Source: Rhizobium sp. CB3090 (GTDB lineage Bacteria > Pseudomonadota > Alphaproteobacteria > Rhizobiales > Rhizobiaceae). From it: a DNA stretch of 64,000 bases. The stretch spans positions 3,847,317 to 3,911,316 of the forward strand of contig NZ_CP121662.1 in NCBI RefSeq assembly GCF_029714285.1, read 5' to 3'. The translations under genes and the position numbers were made by a program. The notes under the pieces were generated by a model that was given only the letters and a program-made list of their open reading frames with translations, was not told where the DNA came from and made no database searches. Below, piece after piece: positions 8,379 through 17,520 of the stretch. Position 1 is the first letter of the stretch; each line of letters begins with the position of its first letter.

Positions 8379-9937
8379 CAGAGGGACTCCAGAAAATCGA
8401 TGAGCGCTTGCCTGTCGTTCTGCGGCAGGTTTGCGAATGTATTGCGGGCCTTTTCCGCCTCTCCTCCATGCCAGAGGATGGCTTCGGTGAGCGTGCGGGC
8501 ACGGCCATCATGCAGGTAGGCTTGCTGGCCGCTGACCGTTTGCGTGAGGCCTATACCCCAGAGTGGCGGTGTGCGCCAATCGCGTCCGGATGCCACACCG
8601 ACCGGCTGGCCATCGGAAAGCCCGTCGCCCATGTCGTGCAGCAGGAAATCGGAATAGGGCCAGATGAGTTGGAAAGCCTGCGCCGTGGCCATGCCGTCGC
8701 TGCCTTTGAGATCGTCGCGGGTGACGAATTTCGGCGTGTGACAGGCAGCACAGCCGGACTGATAGAAAAGTTCCTTGCCGTGCAGCACGTCGGGAAAGCT
8801 TGCTTTGCGGCGCGCCGGCACGGCGAGGTTTTCGGAATAGAAGGTGACGAGATCAAGGATCGGTCCCGGTGCTTCCGTATCGCCGAGACGCTTCTGCACG
8901 CCGGTTGGCATGGAAAGACAATGCGCCTCCTTCGCCGTGCAGTCGCCGTGGGCATTCGGCTGGTCGGGCGTGGAAATGCCGATATCATTGAGGAAGGCGT
9001 CCGCCACCTGATCGCGCACGCTGGCATTCTGCGCCTTCCAGCCGAAGCGGCCGAGCGCGAGCTGGCCAGTGCGGTGGTCGCGGACCACGGCCGCGCGGCC
9101 GCGAATGCCGTCGCCATCTTTGTCGTCCGGATCGGCATGCGCGAGGATATCGGCATCCGGAATGGCTTCTATCAGGCCGAGACCGATCATCGAAGGTGCG
9201 ACGCGCGGCGAGATCGTCGTTGTCTCGCCAAGCGGACCGTAGGCGAGGCCGGTCACGGCATAATGCGGCTTGCGCAGTGAAACGGTTTCGCTGCCAGCCA
9301 GCGTCACCGTTTCCTCAGTATAGGTGACGGCCACCCTACCCTCTGCGGCGAGGCCAGGCACGGCGAGATCCTGCAACTGCGCGCCATAGGTCGAATCCGG
9401 AAAATTGAGCGCCTTGAAATCCTTCAGGGCCTGTTCCTCTTCCGGCGTGATCGCCGGCCGGGCCAGCCGCAGCACCATCGAGGTGGCAGGAGCTCCCGCC
9501 GTCTCCGGCGGATGACCGCGGCCATCCCTGATGTGGCAGCTCTGACAGGAGCGGGCGTTGAACAACGGTCCCAGCCCGTCGGTTGCCTGCGTGGAAGAGG
9601 GCGAGGAGACCCAGAGCTGGCGGAACAGCGCATTGCCGAGGTGGAAATTCTCCTGACAATCCAGGCTCAGATTAGCGGAAGGCTGTGAAAAGATGTTGCG
9701 GCCGACGGGAGCGATCGACGTCGTCGCGCCGCTCTCCATCGCCTCATAGGGCTCGGCCTTGGAAAAATCCGCAGTCGGGCGGGTCACGTCCTGAACTTTC
9801 TTCAGGGTGTCGGCTGTGAGATCGGTGCGGACGGTCGGGAAATTCAGAACATCGGCTGCTGCCAGCGTAACGGCAAAAACCAGAAAGCCCGCTGCGAGAG
9901 CGGGCAAGATTGTGCTGACAACCGGAATGCGGATCAT
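8378..9937 (-). CDS. Di-haem oxidoreductase (DHOR/DUF1111), c-type cytochrome
   Basis: The 519-residue protein has an N-terminal signal/anchor (MIRIPVVSTILPALAAGFLV). It has two c-type haem sites: CQSCH in the N-terminal third and CAACH near residue 400. These fit the DUF1111 di-haem oxidoreductase family, related to cytochrome c peroxidases, which works in the periplasm. In this operon it sits between two imelysins. A reasonable inference is that it changes the redox state of iron or of an iron ligand so that imelysins can bind it. A stable hairpin at 9946-9975 separates it from the first imelysin gene. Confidence 0.9.
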   Translation of the reverse strand: MIRIPVVSTILPALAAGFLVFAVTLAAADVLNFPTVRTDLTADTLKKVQDVTRPTADFSKAEPYEAMESGATTSIAPVGRNIFSQPSANLSLDCQENFHLGNALFRQLWVSSPSSTQATDGLGPLFNARSCQSCHIRDGRGHPPETAGAPATSMVLRLARPAITPEEEQALKDFKALNFPDSTYGAQLQDLAVPGLAAEGRVAVTYTEETVTLAGSETVSLRKPHYAVTGLAYGPLGETTTISPRVAPSMIGLGLIEAIPDADILAHADPDDKDGDGIRGRAAVVRDHRTGQLALGRFGWKAQNASVRDQVADAFLNDIGISTPDQPNAHGDCTAKEAHCLSMPTGVQKRLGDTEAPGPILDLVTFYSENLAVPARRKASFPDVLHGKELFYQSGCAACHTPKFVTRDDLKGSDGMATAQAFQLIWPYSDFLLHDMGDGLSDGQPVGVASGRDWRTPPLWGIGLTQTVSGQQAYLHDGRARTLTEAILWHGGEAEKARNTFANLPQNDRQALIDFLESL

Positions 9938-9945
9938 CTGGATCA

Positions 9946-9975
9946 GGGCGGCAGCATCATCGGATGCCGCCGCCC
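9946..9975 (-). promoter_or_regulatory. Intercistronic hairpin inside iron operon
   Basis: GGGCGGCAGCATC and GATGCCGCCGCCC pair over 13 positions with one mismatch around a four-base loop, just after the first imelysin stop. There is no long T run on the minus strand. It is therefore more likely an mRNA-stabilising or partial termination element that lowers downstream expression than a full terminator. Confidence 0.6.
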
Positions 9976-9982
9976 TCCTTTG

Positions 9983-11269
9983 TTACTTCTTGAAGACGGC
10001 GTTAGGATTATCCAGGCTATCAGAGCCTTCAAGCTTGATCGTGCCGAGATCGAGGTCGGCGACGACGCGCTGGATGCTCTTCGTCTGATCGAGCAGGCCG
10101 TCGATCGCCTTCTGGACGGTGGCGTTGCCGGCCGTATTGCCTTCGGCGATCATCTGGTCGTATTTCTCGACCGTCTCGCCGCGATGAACCATGGCTTTCA
10201 TGGCATCGAGCGTCGCGTTCAGCTTGCCTTCCATCTCCTTGTCCAGCGCCTTGTCCTTGGCGGCGACAAGATCGTGCAGCGACGGACCTTTCATCTTGGT
10301 GCCGTCGACGCGGGTGTAATTGCCGTTATAGGCGGCGGCGATGCCGATGGCGGCATTGTTGTGGGAGTTATAAGTATTGTCGGAGAAGCAGTCGTGCTCC
10401 TGCTCGGGATCGTGCAGCAGCAGGCCGAGCTTCATACGCTCGCCGGCGAGTTCGCCATAGGAGAGCGAGCCCATGCCTGTCAGGATGGCGGCGAGACCGG
10501 CCTTCGGATCGGCTTCGATGTGTTTCGTGGCTTCGCCATCCGGCGCCCAGTCATTGGCCATTTCCTGCATGGCAGAGACCAGCAGTGTCGAGGCCGATTT
10601 CAGATATTCGCCGCGGCGGTCGCAATTGCCGTGCGTGCAATTCTTCAGGTCGTAGTCGGTGGCGGGGCGTTCGCCGGCGCCCGGTCCGGTGCCGTGCAGA
10701 TCTTGGCCCCAGAGCAGGAATTCGATGGCATGGTAGCCGGTCGCGACATTGGCTTCGACGCCGCCGGCTTGCTGTAGCGTGCCGGAGAGGAATTCCGGCG
10801 TCAGATGCGAAGCGTCGACATCCTTGCCGTTGATCTTGATCGTCTTGTTGGCGATGACATTGGCGACATAAAGCGAATTCTCATCGCTCTCGGTGCCATA
10901 GGAGGCATCGACATAGTCGATAAGACCTTCGTCCAGCGGCCAGGAATTCACCGCGCCTTCCCAATCGTCGACGATCGGATTGCCGAAGCGGTAGACTTCC
11001 GTCTGCTCGTAGGGAACGCGCGCCTTGATCCAGGCAGCCTGGGCCGCCTTCAGCGTCTTGTCGCTGGGATTGGCAAGCAACGCGTCGATCGCCTTGTCCA
11101 GTGCCTGCGCCGTGGTCAGCGCGTCCTGATACTTGGCATGGCCCACTTCGGCGTAATGCTTGATGATGGTAGCCGGCTCGGGCGCGGCCGCAAGCGCCGG
11201 AAGGGTGGACATGGCGGTCGAGGCGACGGCCAGCGCCAGGGCGGCGCCAAAATTGATTTTCAGTTTCAT
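9983..11269 (-). CDS. Imelysin family protein, first gene of iron-regulated operon
   Basis: The ATG at 11269 gives 428 residues and a clear Sec signal peptide (MKLKINFGAALALAVAST, cleavage near ALAAAPEP). The imelysin motif GYHAIEFLLWGQD near the middle keeps the GxHxxE residues. Many family members were first described as iron-regulated proteins; the M75 peptidase label is old and proteolysis is doubtful. The gene leads the imelysin / di-haem oxidoreductase / imelysin / DUF1513 operon. It has a near-consensus iron control element about 90 bp upstream, so expression probably follows iron status through Irr. Confidence 0.9.
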   Translation of the reverse strand: MKLKINFGAALALAVASTAMSTLPALAAAPEPATIIKHYAEVGHAKYQDALTTAQALDKAIDALLANPSDKTLKAAQAAWIKARVPYEQTEVYRFGNPIVDDWEGAVNSWPLDEGLIDYVDASYGTESDENSLYVANVIANKTIKINGKDVDASHLTPEFLSGTLQQAGGVEANVATGYHAIEFLLWGQDLHGTGPGAGERPATDYDLKNCTHGNCDRRGEYLKSASTLLVSAMQEMANDWAPDGEATKHIEADPKAGLAAILTGMGSLSYGELAGERMKLGLLLHDPEQEHDCFSDNTYNSHNNAAIGIAAAYNGNYTRVDGTKMKGPSLHDLVAAKDKALDKEMEGKLNATLDAMKAMVHRGETVEKYDQMIAEGNTAGNATVQKAIDGLLDQTKSIQRVVADLDLGTIKLEGSDSLDNPNAVFKK

Positions 11270-11356
11270 AATCCTCTCCTGTGACAACGGGGGCGTCGTC
11301 GGAAACTTGTAAAATTGTCTCATGTATTAAAAACAAACTGGTGTCAAACACTCTAG

Positions 11357-11373
11357 TTTGGAATGATTTTAAA
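11357..11373. promoter_or_regulatory. Iron control element (ICE, Irr box) upstream of imelysin operon
   Basis: TTTGGAATGATTTTAAA differs from the rhizobial ICE consensus TTTAGAATNATTCTAAA at two of 16 defined positions, and keeps the dyad centre. It lies 88-104 bp before the imelysin start. Irr binds such boxes in Rhizobium and Bradyrhizobium when iron is low. Direction of control cannot be read from the sequence. Confidence 0.65.
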
Positions 11374-11494
11374 GCGGGAAATTATCGGTTCCAGCATCGG
11401 CAAAGGCGTAGAGTTGCTGGAAAAAGCAGCAAATGCCGCATCGTCTCATTTCGCCGATGCAGCAATATCCGTCACGGGCGGGGAGTGAGCCTGC

Positions 11495-12784
11495 CTATCC
11501 CTTCCGCTGCAGCCGGCAGAAGAAAAAGCCATCGGTATCGGTTGATGCCGGGGTCAGCGTGATGGTTTTGCCGTCCGATGAGCGCGGCTTCGGCGCGTCG
11601 CTGCCGAACAGCTTCTCCCAGGAGCTCAGCGCTTCGACCACGTCGAAGTCCGGATTGTTGGCGGCAAAGCGGTTGACCTGCGTTTCGTTTTCCTCCGGCA
11701 GGACCGAGCAGGTGACATAGAGCAGCGCGCCGCCGGGGCGGACGAACTCGCAGGCTTGGGCCAGCGCTTCCTGCTGCTGACTTGTGCGCTCGTCGAGGTT
11801 CTTCTGTGTCAGCCGCCATTTCGTATCGGGGCGGCGGCGCCAAGTACCGGTGCCGGTGCAGGGCGCATCGACCAGCACCTTGTCGAATTTGCCGCGCAGC
11901 GGAAGCAGGCCGTTTCGTTCGTCATGAACCTGGACATTGCGCGTGCCGGCGCGCTTCAGGCGCTCGATGATCGGGGCCAGCCGCCGTCGATCGGAATCAT
12001 AGGCATGGACCTGACCCTTATTGTGCATCGCGGCCGACATGGCGAGCGTCTTCCCGCCGCCGCCGGCGCAATAGTCGAGCACCTGATCGCCTTCTTCAGG
12101 CAGAACGAGATCGGCAACGATCTGCGATCCTTCGTCCTGCACCTCGAACCAGCCTTTCTGGAAGGAAAGTTCGGCGGTGACATTCGGCAGGCGCGATGCG
12201 CCTTCGCCGGCGGGAATGCGGATGCCGTAACGGGCGATCTTCGAGGCATGGGCTCCAGCGCGTTCCAGCGCCTTCACCGCCTTGTCGCGGCTGGCTTTCA
12301 GCGCATTGGCGCGCAGATCGAGTGTCGGCCGCTCAGCCAATGCCTGCGCTTCCGCAAGCCAGCTATCGCCGAATGCCTGTTGGAAGGAATGTTCGACCCA
12401 TTCAGGAATATCGCCCTGGATGTGGCGAGGCGCGTCCTCGATCTTGCGGGCGGCAAAGGCTGCCAGCGCCTCGGCGCTTGGTGGTTCGGGGGCGAATTTG
12501 TCGCCGTCGAGTTCTGCGGCCAGCATTTCGGGCGTCAAGCCCCATTGGCGAAAGAGGACGGCATGGGCAAGCGCTGAGGGGCTGTCGTCGCCCATCAGCC
12601 AGGCATGGGACAGCCGCATGCGCAGGGCGTCGTAGACGATATTGCCGATTGCGGCACGGTCGCCGGAGCCGGCGAAGCGATGGGCCAGTCCCCAATCCTT
12701 CAGGGCATCGGCCACCGGTCGCTTGCGCGCTTCGATATCGGCAAGAACTTCGATGGCCCCCTGCAGCCGGCCGCCCAGACGCAT
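11495..12784 (-). CDS. rsmB: 16S rRNA (cytosine-C5)-methyltransferase, RsmB/NOP family
   Basis: The 429-residue protein has an N-terminal NusB-like helical region, then a Rossmann methyltransferase domain with motif I around VLDYCAGGGGKTLAMSAAM. It has the two RNA m5C catalytic cysteines: DAPCTGTGTWRRRPD (motif IV) and VTCSVLPEENE (motif VI). These enzymes use SAM to methylate a cytosine, C967 in E. coli, during ribosome assembly. Order and length fit RsmB, though paralogous NOP-type enzymes in rhizobia make the exact target uncertain. It stands alone on the minus strand, followed by the ICE-controlled operon. Confidence 0.85.
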   Translation of the reverse strand: MRLGGRLQGAIEVLADIEARKRPVADALKDWGLAHRFAGSGDRAAIGNIVYDALRMRLSHAWLMGDDSPSALAHAVLFRQWGLTPEMLAAELDGDKFAPEPPSAEALAAFAARKIEDAPRHIQGDIPEWVEHSFQQAFGDSWLAEAQALAERPTLDLRANALKASRDKAVKALERAGAHASKIARYGIRIPAGEGASRLPNVTAELSFQKGWFEVQDEGSQIVADLVLPEEGDQVLDYCAGGGGKTLAMSAAMHNKGQVHAYDSDRRRLAPIIERLKRAGTRNVQVHDERNGLLPLRGKFDKVLVDAPCTGTGTWRRRPDTKWRLTQKNLDERTSQQQEALAQACEFVRPGGALLYVTCSVLPEENETQVNRFAANNPDFDVVEALSSWEKLFGSDAPKPRSSDGKTITLTPASTDTDGFFFCRLQRKG

Positions 12785-12908
12785 TCACTATTCTCCTGCT
12801 TGCGCATGGCTCCGAAATCACCTGGATTGCCGGAAAGGCTCATGCGCCCACCAAAGTGTCACTGACACCTCATCAATCCGCACGAAATAGGCACGTGGCG
12901 GCAGATTA

Positions 12909-12922
12909 TTGAGACGTCTCAA
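12909..12922. promoter_or_regulatory. Perfect 14-bp palindrome upstream of rsmB
   Basis: TTGAGACGTCTCAA is a perfect palindrome between the rlpA stop (13000) and the rsmB start (12784), about 125 bp before rsmB. It has the form of a dimeric regulator site. No family is assigned. Confidence 0.3.
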
Positions 12923-12999
12923 CCGCGTGGTAACCGCGATTGACGGAGAGAGCAAGCGTCAGGCCGAAATGCCGGGATCGTTGCCGGCAAATCCGCCGG

Positions 13000-13368
13000 T
13001 TACTTCGAGGCGACGACGTCGTAACAAACGCTCGCTGTGCCGGAGGCAACCATGCCGATATCCTGCGCTGCAGCACGGGAAAGATCGAGCACGCGCCCGC
13101 GGATGAAAGGTCCACGATCGTTGATGCGAACGACGACGCTGCGGCCATTGTGGCGGTTGGTCACCCTCAGACGTGTACCGAAAGCAAGCGAGCGGTGGGC
13201 GGCAGTAAAATTGCCTGAACTCATACGTTCCCCGGAAGCAGTCTTGGAGCGTCCCCCGTACCATGATGCACCCCCGCACCCCGATGCTGCAAATGCATCC
13301 GTCGAGAGGATAGCAAAAGCGGCGGATATAGTTGCGATGATCGCAATTGAACGATTGATTTTCTTCAA
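13000..13368 (-). CDS. rlpA: RlpA-like septal ring lytic transglycosylase (short form)
   Basis: The 122-residue protein has a signal peptide (MKKINRSIAIIATISAAFAI, cleavage after DAFA) followed by a double-psi beta-barrel. Family motifs are visible: GGASWYGGRSKTASGERM, LAFGTRLRVTN and the conserved RINDRGPFIRGRVLDLSRAA carrying the catalytic Asp. RlpA cleaves naked glycan strands in the periplasm. This is a short version without lipobox or SPOR domain, as seen for several rhizobial RlpA-like proteins. It is preceded by an AT-rich region with a 9-bp inverted repeat that may be its operator. Confidence 0.88.
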   Translation of the reverse strand: MKKINRSIAIIATISAAFAILSTDAFAASGCGGASWYGGRSKTASGERMSSGNFTAAHRSLAFGTRLRVTNRHNGRSVVVRINDRGPFIRGRVLDLSRAAAQDIGMVASGTASVCYDVVASK

Positions 13369-13765
13369 ACCGATTTTCCCTCAAACAATTGAACTTGCGC
13401 CTGGTGAGCGGCGGGGGCTTAAATCGGGCGAAAAATGGCAAAAAAGTGCCTGCTAATATCACGGAATGTTACGAGATGTAACATTCGTGATTTATGACAA
13501 CTTATATTATTAATAGCTAAAATTAAGATTCGATGGAAAAAACCTAATGGAATCAGTTAAAAACCGAACGAATTTTCCTAAATCGATGTTGCAATGCAGA
13601 AGATCACGAAATTTGAAAAAATAATTTTCCGACTTCGCCTTATTTGCTGCCGCATTTGTGCAATTTCAGAGACCATTAACCATAAATGTGGAGCAAATTG
13701 AACTCACCAATATGGATTAGTAGGAATTTTCGTGCGATTTTTTGAAGGAGCGATCGCGAGTTCGC
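13369..13765. other. AT-rich intergenic region upstream of rlpA
   Basis: This 397-bp gap is much richer in A and T than its neighbours. It holds the 13463-13485 inverted repeat and a single CtrA-like half site (TTAACCAT near 13677). No coding frame or RNA gene is recognised. It most likely contains the rlpA promoter. Confidence 0.5.
13463..13485. promoter_or_regulatory. Inverted repeat, probable operator upstream of rlpA
   Basis: GAATGTTAC and GTAACATTC are perfect inverted repeats around a 5-base spacer (GAGAT), 95-117 bp before the rlpA ATG. The size and symmetry fit a dimeric repressor site. No known rhizobial regulator is assigned. Confidence 0.45.
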
Positions 13766-14638
13766 TTAGCCGCGCCAGCGCCCCGAGGACCACAATTGCG
13801 CGAGCGACATACGGTAGTCCGGATAGCGGAATGGGAAGCCAAGCGCGCGCAGTTTTGCGTTCGAAACACGCTTGTTCTCGCCATAGAACGAACGCGCCAT
13901 CGGCGTCAGCTCCGCCGTTTCGAAAGCCTGTTCCGGCGGCGGCTCGATGCCCATCAGACGGGCTGCCTCGACGATGACATCCTGCGGCGGGCCGGGTTCG
14001 TTATCGGTGACATTATAGATGCCGCCCAGCTTGCGCTCGGAGAGGAATTTGGCGCAGGCGCCGATATCCTCGACGCGGATGCGGTTGAACACCTGGTTGG
14101 CCTTGATCAGCCGCCGCGCCGTTCCCTTTTCCAGATTGCAGAAGGTGTTGCGGCCCGGACCATAGATGCCGGCAAGCCGGAGCACGGCAACCGGAATGCC
14201 GAGCCTGATACCGACACGGTTCCAGCCATCCTCCGCTTCGACGCGTTCGACCGAGCGCTCGGAAACCGGATGCAGCGGTGTCTCCTCGCTGACCCATGCG
14301 CCTTTGTGATCGCCATAGACGCCGACGGTGGAAAGATAGCCAATCCATTCGAGCTTCGGCATGAGTGCCCGGATATTCATATGCGCTAGCCGCAAGAGCG
14401 GATCACCCGCCTTGCCGGGCGCGATCGACTGGATGAGATGCGTGGCGGATTTCATGGTCTCGCTCAATGTCGGATCGAGTGTCTCGCCGTCGAAGATGAA
14501 GGCTTCGATGCCCTCCTGGCCAAGAGAACCGATCTTGTCGGGCGAACGGGTCGTGCCGGTGATCCGAATGCCAGGGCCGGCGAAGGCCTTGGCGATAGCC
14601 GTTCCCGAATAGCCGCAGCCGAAAATCATCACATGCAT
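13766..14638 (-). CDS. NAD(P)-binding SDR/epimerase-like protein (YeeZ type)
   Basis: The start at 14638 ([20 protein letters not shown]) overlaps the queG stop by one base in TGATG and gives 290 residues. The N-terminal GCGYSGTAIA is a nucleotide-binding loop of the extended SDR type, and YLSTVGVYGDHKG in the middle holds the Ser/Tyr region, with the catalytic Lys not in its classical place. It resembles YeeZ-like proteins of unknown substrate. Coupling with queG suggests coexpression, not necessarily a shared pathway. Confidence 0.8.
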   Translation of the reverse strand: MHVMIFGCGYSGTAIAKAFAGPGIRITGTTRSPDKIGSLGQEGIEAFIFDGETLDPTLSETMKSATHLIQSIAPGKAGDPLLRLAHMNIRALMPKLEWIGYLSTVGVYGDHKGAWVSEETPLHPVSERSVERVEAEDGWNRVGIRLGIPVAVLRLAGIYGPGRNTFCNLEKGTARRLIKANQVFNRIRVEDIGACAKFLSERKLGGIYNVTDNEPGPPQDVIVEAARLMGIEPPPEQAFETAELTPMARSFYGENKRVSNAKLRALGFPFRYPDYRMSLAQLWSSGRWRG

Positions 14639-15795
14639 CACGCAACTCCCGCCATTGTCCATTCCGCGCGCACATCGGCGTCCGGTTCGTCACTTCTTTC
14701 TGCCGCAAAACTGCGGAACTCGCCAGCCGTCATCAACCGCGACAAGGCCCAGACGGCCATGCCGCGGACCACAGCCGAGGGATCGTCTGCCAGGCCGCGG
14801 CATGCCGGGATCAAGCCGCGCTCCCCGGAATTGCCGGCGGCGATCAGCACATTGCGAATGAAGCGATCACGGCCGATGCGTTTGACCGGCGAGCCGCTGA
14901 AGAAGGTGCGAAAGGCGGGATCGTTGAGACCGAGCAGAAAAGCGATCGACGGTTCCTTGAGATCTTCGCGAGCGATCAGCTTCATCTCGGCGGCGGCGCT
15001 GGCGAATTTGTTCCAGGGGCAGGCGGCGAGACAGTCGTCGCAGCCATAGATGCGATTGCCGATCAACGGCCGAAACTGCGGATCGATCGGTCCCTTATAC
15101 TCGATGGTCAGATAGGAAATGCAGCGGCGGGCATCGAGCTGATAGGGGGCCGGAAAAGCTGCCGTCGGGCAGGCGTCGAGACAGGCGCGGCAGGAGCCGC
15201 AATGATCGATCTCGGCCTGATCCGGTTCGAGATCGGCCGTGGTGAACATCGAGCCGAGGAACAGCCAGGAACCGTGCGTTCGGCTGACGAGATTGGTGTG
15301 CTTGCCCTGCCAGCCAAGGCCCGCTGCCGCCGCCAGCGGCTTTTCCATGACCGGCGCCGTATCGACGAAGACCTTGACGTCTTCCTGCGATCGCGCCGCG
15401 AAACGGGTGGCGATCTCCTTCAGCCGGCCTTTAATGATATCGTGATAATCGCGATTGCGAGCATAGACGGAAATGGCCGCTCTGTCAGGCTTCTCCAGAA
15501 TGCCGCGCGGGTCTTCCTCCGGGCCATAGTTGAGGCCGAAGACGGCGATGGAGCGGACATCACCCCAGAGCACGTTGGGATCGCCGCGGCGTTCGCGCGT
15601 CTCTTCCATCCACGCCATGGTGCCGTGATAGCCTTGGTCCAGGAATTGATTGAGCCTGGCCCCGGCTTCGGAAATGGCGCCTGGCCGGGTGATACGGCAG
15701 AGATCGAAACCCTGCGCCCGCGCTTCATCGCGAAGAAAAGCGGTCAGTGTGCGCCGTCGCTTGTTTTCTCTTTCTATGGCACGATCTTCGGGCAT
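14638..15795 (-). CDS. queG: Epoxyqueuosine reductase
   Basis: QueG reduces epoxyqueuosine to queuosine in tRNA, using cobalamin and iron-sulfur clusters, in the cytoplasm. The 385 residues fit the family. Two ferredoxin-type cluster motifs are present: [16 protein letters not shown] in the middle and [14 protein letters not shown] further on, the latter with the PWN sequence typical of QueG. Upstream are the GLNYGPEED and GWQGKHTNL segments of the cobalamin-binding part, and a HEAT-like tail follows. It lies between a GST gene and the SDR gene on the same strand and forms a tight operon with both (12-base gap, then overlap). Confidence 0.95.
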   Translation of the reverse strand: MPEDRAIERENKRRRTLTAFLRDEARAQGFDLCRITRPGAISEAGARLNQFLDQGYHGTMAWMEETRERRGDPNVLWGDVRSIAVFGLNYGPEEDPRGILEKPDRAAISVYARNRDYHDIIKGRLKEIATRFAARSQEDVKVFVDTAPVMEKPLAAAAGLGWQGKHTNLVSRTHGSWLFLGSMFTTADLEPDQAEIDHCGSCRACLDACPTAAFPAPYQLDARRCISYLTIEYKGPIDPQFRPLIGNRIYGCDDCLAACPWNKFASAAAEMKLIAREDLKEPSIAFLLGLNDPAFRTFFSGSPVKRIGRDRFIRNVLIAAGNSGERGLIPACRGLADDPSAVVRGMAVWALSRLMTAGEFRSFAAERSDEPDADVRAEWTMAGVA

Positions 15796-15807
15796 ATTGA
15801 GCCCTCG

Positions 15808-16500
15808 TCAGAAATCCAGATCGGCGTAGTGCGATACAGGCGTGATGCCGCGCACGCGTTCCGCCAGGATCGGCCGGAAAGATGGGCGCGATTTCAGCCG
15901 TTGATACCACTCCTTGGCGACCGGCGATTCCATCCAGTCGATCTCGCCGAGATAATCGAGAACGGAAATCGAAGCGGCCGCGGCGAGATCCGCATAGCTC
16001 AGCCGTTCGCCGGCAAGCCATTGGCGGGAACCCGCGAGCCAGGAGAGATATTTCATGTGCTGGCGAATGTTGCCCCGAGCCATGCGCATCACCTTGGAGT
16101 CGGGAGCGCCGCCGCCCTGGTCGGCAGTCATCTGCAGCTTGTATACTCGTTCGCGTACCAAAGGCCGCGTTACGTCCTGTTCCATCTTCTGCATGAACCA
16201 TTCCGTCAGCCGGCGGATTTCGGCGCGCTGAAACGGGTCTTCCGCCAGAAGCCGGCGGTCCCGCTTCAGGACGCCGTGCGTCTCGTCGAGATATTCGGAG
16301 ATCACGGTTGCGCCGCAGAGCGCCCGCATGCTGTCATCGACATAGACCGGCAGGGTGCCGGCCGGATTGAGCGCCAGAAAATCGCGCCGCTTTTCCCACG
16401 TCTGTTCCTCGATCAACTCCGTCTGATAGCCGTATTCGGTCAGAATCAGACGGACGAACCGTGATGGAGATGACATGGAATGATGATACAGCGTCGGCAT
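15808..16500 (-). CDS. Glutathione S-transferase family protein
   Basis: The 230-residue protein has an N-terminal thioredoxin-like GST domain, with YHHSMSSPSRFVRLILTEYG at the start and the NPAGTLPVYVDD cis-Pro region. The C-terminal helical domain follows, with the usual SYADLAAAASISVLDYLG segment. Conjugation of glutathione to an unknown electrophile is likely. It is the first gene of the GST-queG-SDR operon and divergent from uppP. Confidence 0.9.
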   Translation of the reverse strand: MPTLYHHSMSSPSRFVRLILTEYGYQTELIEEQTWEKRRDFLALNPAGTLPVYVDDSMRALCGATVISEYLDETHGVLKRDRRLLAEDPFQRAEIRRLTEWFMQKMEQDVTRPLVRERVYKLQMTADQGGGAPDSKVMRMARGNIRQHMKYLSWLAGSRQWLAGERLSYADLAAAASISVLDYLGEIDWMESPVAKEWYQRLKSRPSFRPILAERVRGITPVSHYADLDF

Positions 16501-16651
16501 TGATACTCGGGCTTTTGCAGTTGATGCTTATAGGAGTCTCGGGCTCACCATCTTGCGGCCCTAGTCATACGTCATCGGTTGAAGCTATAGGAGGTTGGCC
16601 TAGCTATTACAAGCGAATCGGGCCACCCCGCCCTTTGACAAAGGACACAAT

Positions 16652-17452
16652 ATGGCTGAACAAATTGTTATCGCGTTGTTTTTGGGCCTCGTGGAAGGCC
16701 TGACGGAGTTCATTCCGGTATCCTCCACGGGACATTTGATATTGATCGGACATTTCCTCGGTTTTGATGAGGCCGCCACTTTCGACGTTCTGATCCAGCT
16801 CGGTGCAATTCTCGCCATCTTGCTTGTCTATTTCAATCGTCTCGTTCAAATCGCAAAGGCGCTGCCGGTCAGCGTCAAGGCACGCCATTTCGTGCTCGCC
16901 GTCCTTTTTGGCTTCCTGCCGGCCGCCGTCATCGGTGCGATCGCGCATGATTTCATCAAGACGGTGCTGTTCGATTCGCCGAAGGTCATCTGCATCTCGC
17001 TGATCCTCGGCGGCATCGTTCTGCTGGTCATCGACAGGATCCCCTTCAAGCCCAAATATACCAGCGCCTATGAGTACTCCTGGCCGATGGCGATCAAGAT
17101 CGGCTTCTTCCAGTGTCTGGCAATGATCCCTGGAACCTCGCGCTCCGGCTCCACCATCGTTGGTGCCCTGCTTCTCGGCGCCGACAAGCGCTCGGCCGCG
17201 GAATTCTCTTTCTTCCTTGCCATGCCGACCATGGCCGGCGCCTTCGCGCTGGATCTGTGGAAAAGCCGTCACGACCTCAGCATGGACCAGGGCCTGCTGA
17301 TCGTCATCGGCTTCTTCACTGCTTTCATTTCTGCGCTGTTCGTGGTCCGGGCACTGCTCGATTTCGTCTCGCGCCGCGGCTACGCCCCCTTCGCTTGGTG
17401 GCGCATTGCCATCGGCGTTCTCGGCCTGATCGGGCTTTATACCGTCGGCTGA
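16652..17452 (+). CDS. uppP: Undecaprenyl-diphosphatase
   Basis: UppP (BacA) dephosphorylates undecaprenyl pyrophosphate at the membrane so the lipid carrier can be reused for peptidoglycan and polysaccharide synthesis. The 266 residues form a multi-pass membrane protein with the two signature loops: [17 protein letters not shown] near residue 11 (catalytic Glu and Ser) and [11 protein letters not shown] around residue 160. It stands alone and ends at a strong intrinsic terminator (17488-17511). High dosage of this enzyme is known to raise bacitracin tolerance. Confidence 0.97.
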   Translation: MAEQIVIALFLGLVEGLTEFIPVSSTGHLILIGHFLGFDEAATFDVLIQLGAILAILLVYFNRLVQIAKALPVSVKARHFVLAVLFGFLPAAVIGAIAHDFIKTVLFDSPKVICISLILGGIVLLVIDRIPFKPKYTSAYEYSWPMAIKIGFFQCLAMIPGTSRSGSTIVGALLLGADKRSAAEFSFFLAMPTMAGAFALDLWKSRHDLSMDQGLLIVIGFFTAFISALFVVRALLDFVSRRGYAPFAWWRIAIGVLGLIGLYTVG

Positions 17453-17487
17453 GGCGGGTCGCCTCGGTTAAAATTTTGAGGAAAATG

Positions 17488-17511
17488 AGGCCGGCGAAAA
17501 CCGGCCTTTTT
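17488..17511 (+). terminator. Intrinsic terminator after uppP
   Basis: AGGCCGG / CCGGCCT form a 7-bp perfect stem around CGAAAA, followed by a run of T. It lies 36 bp after the uppP stop. Confidence 0.85.
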
Positions 17512-17520
17512 CATGCTCGA

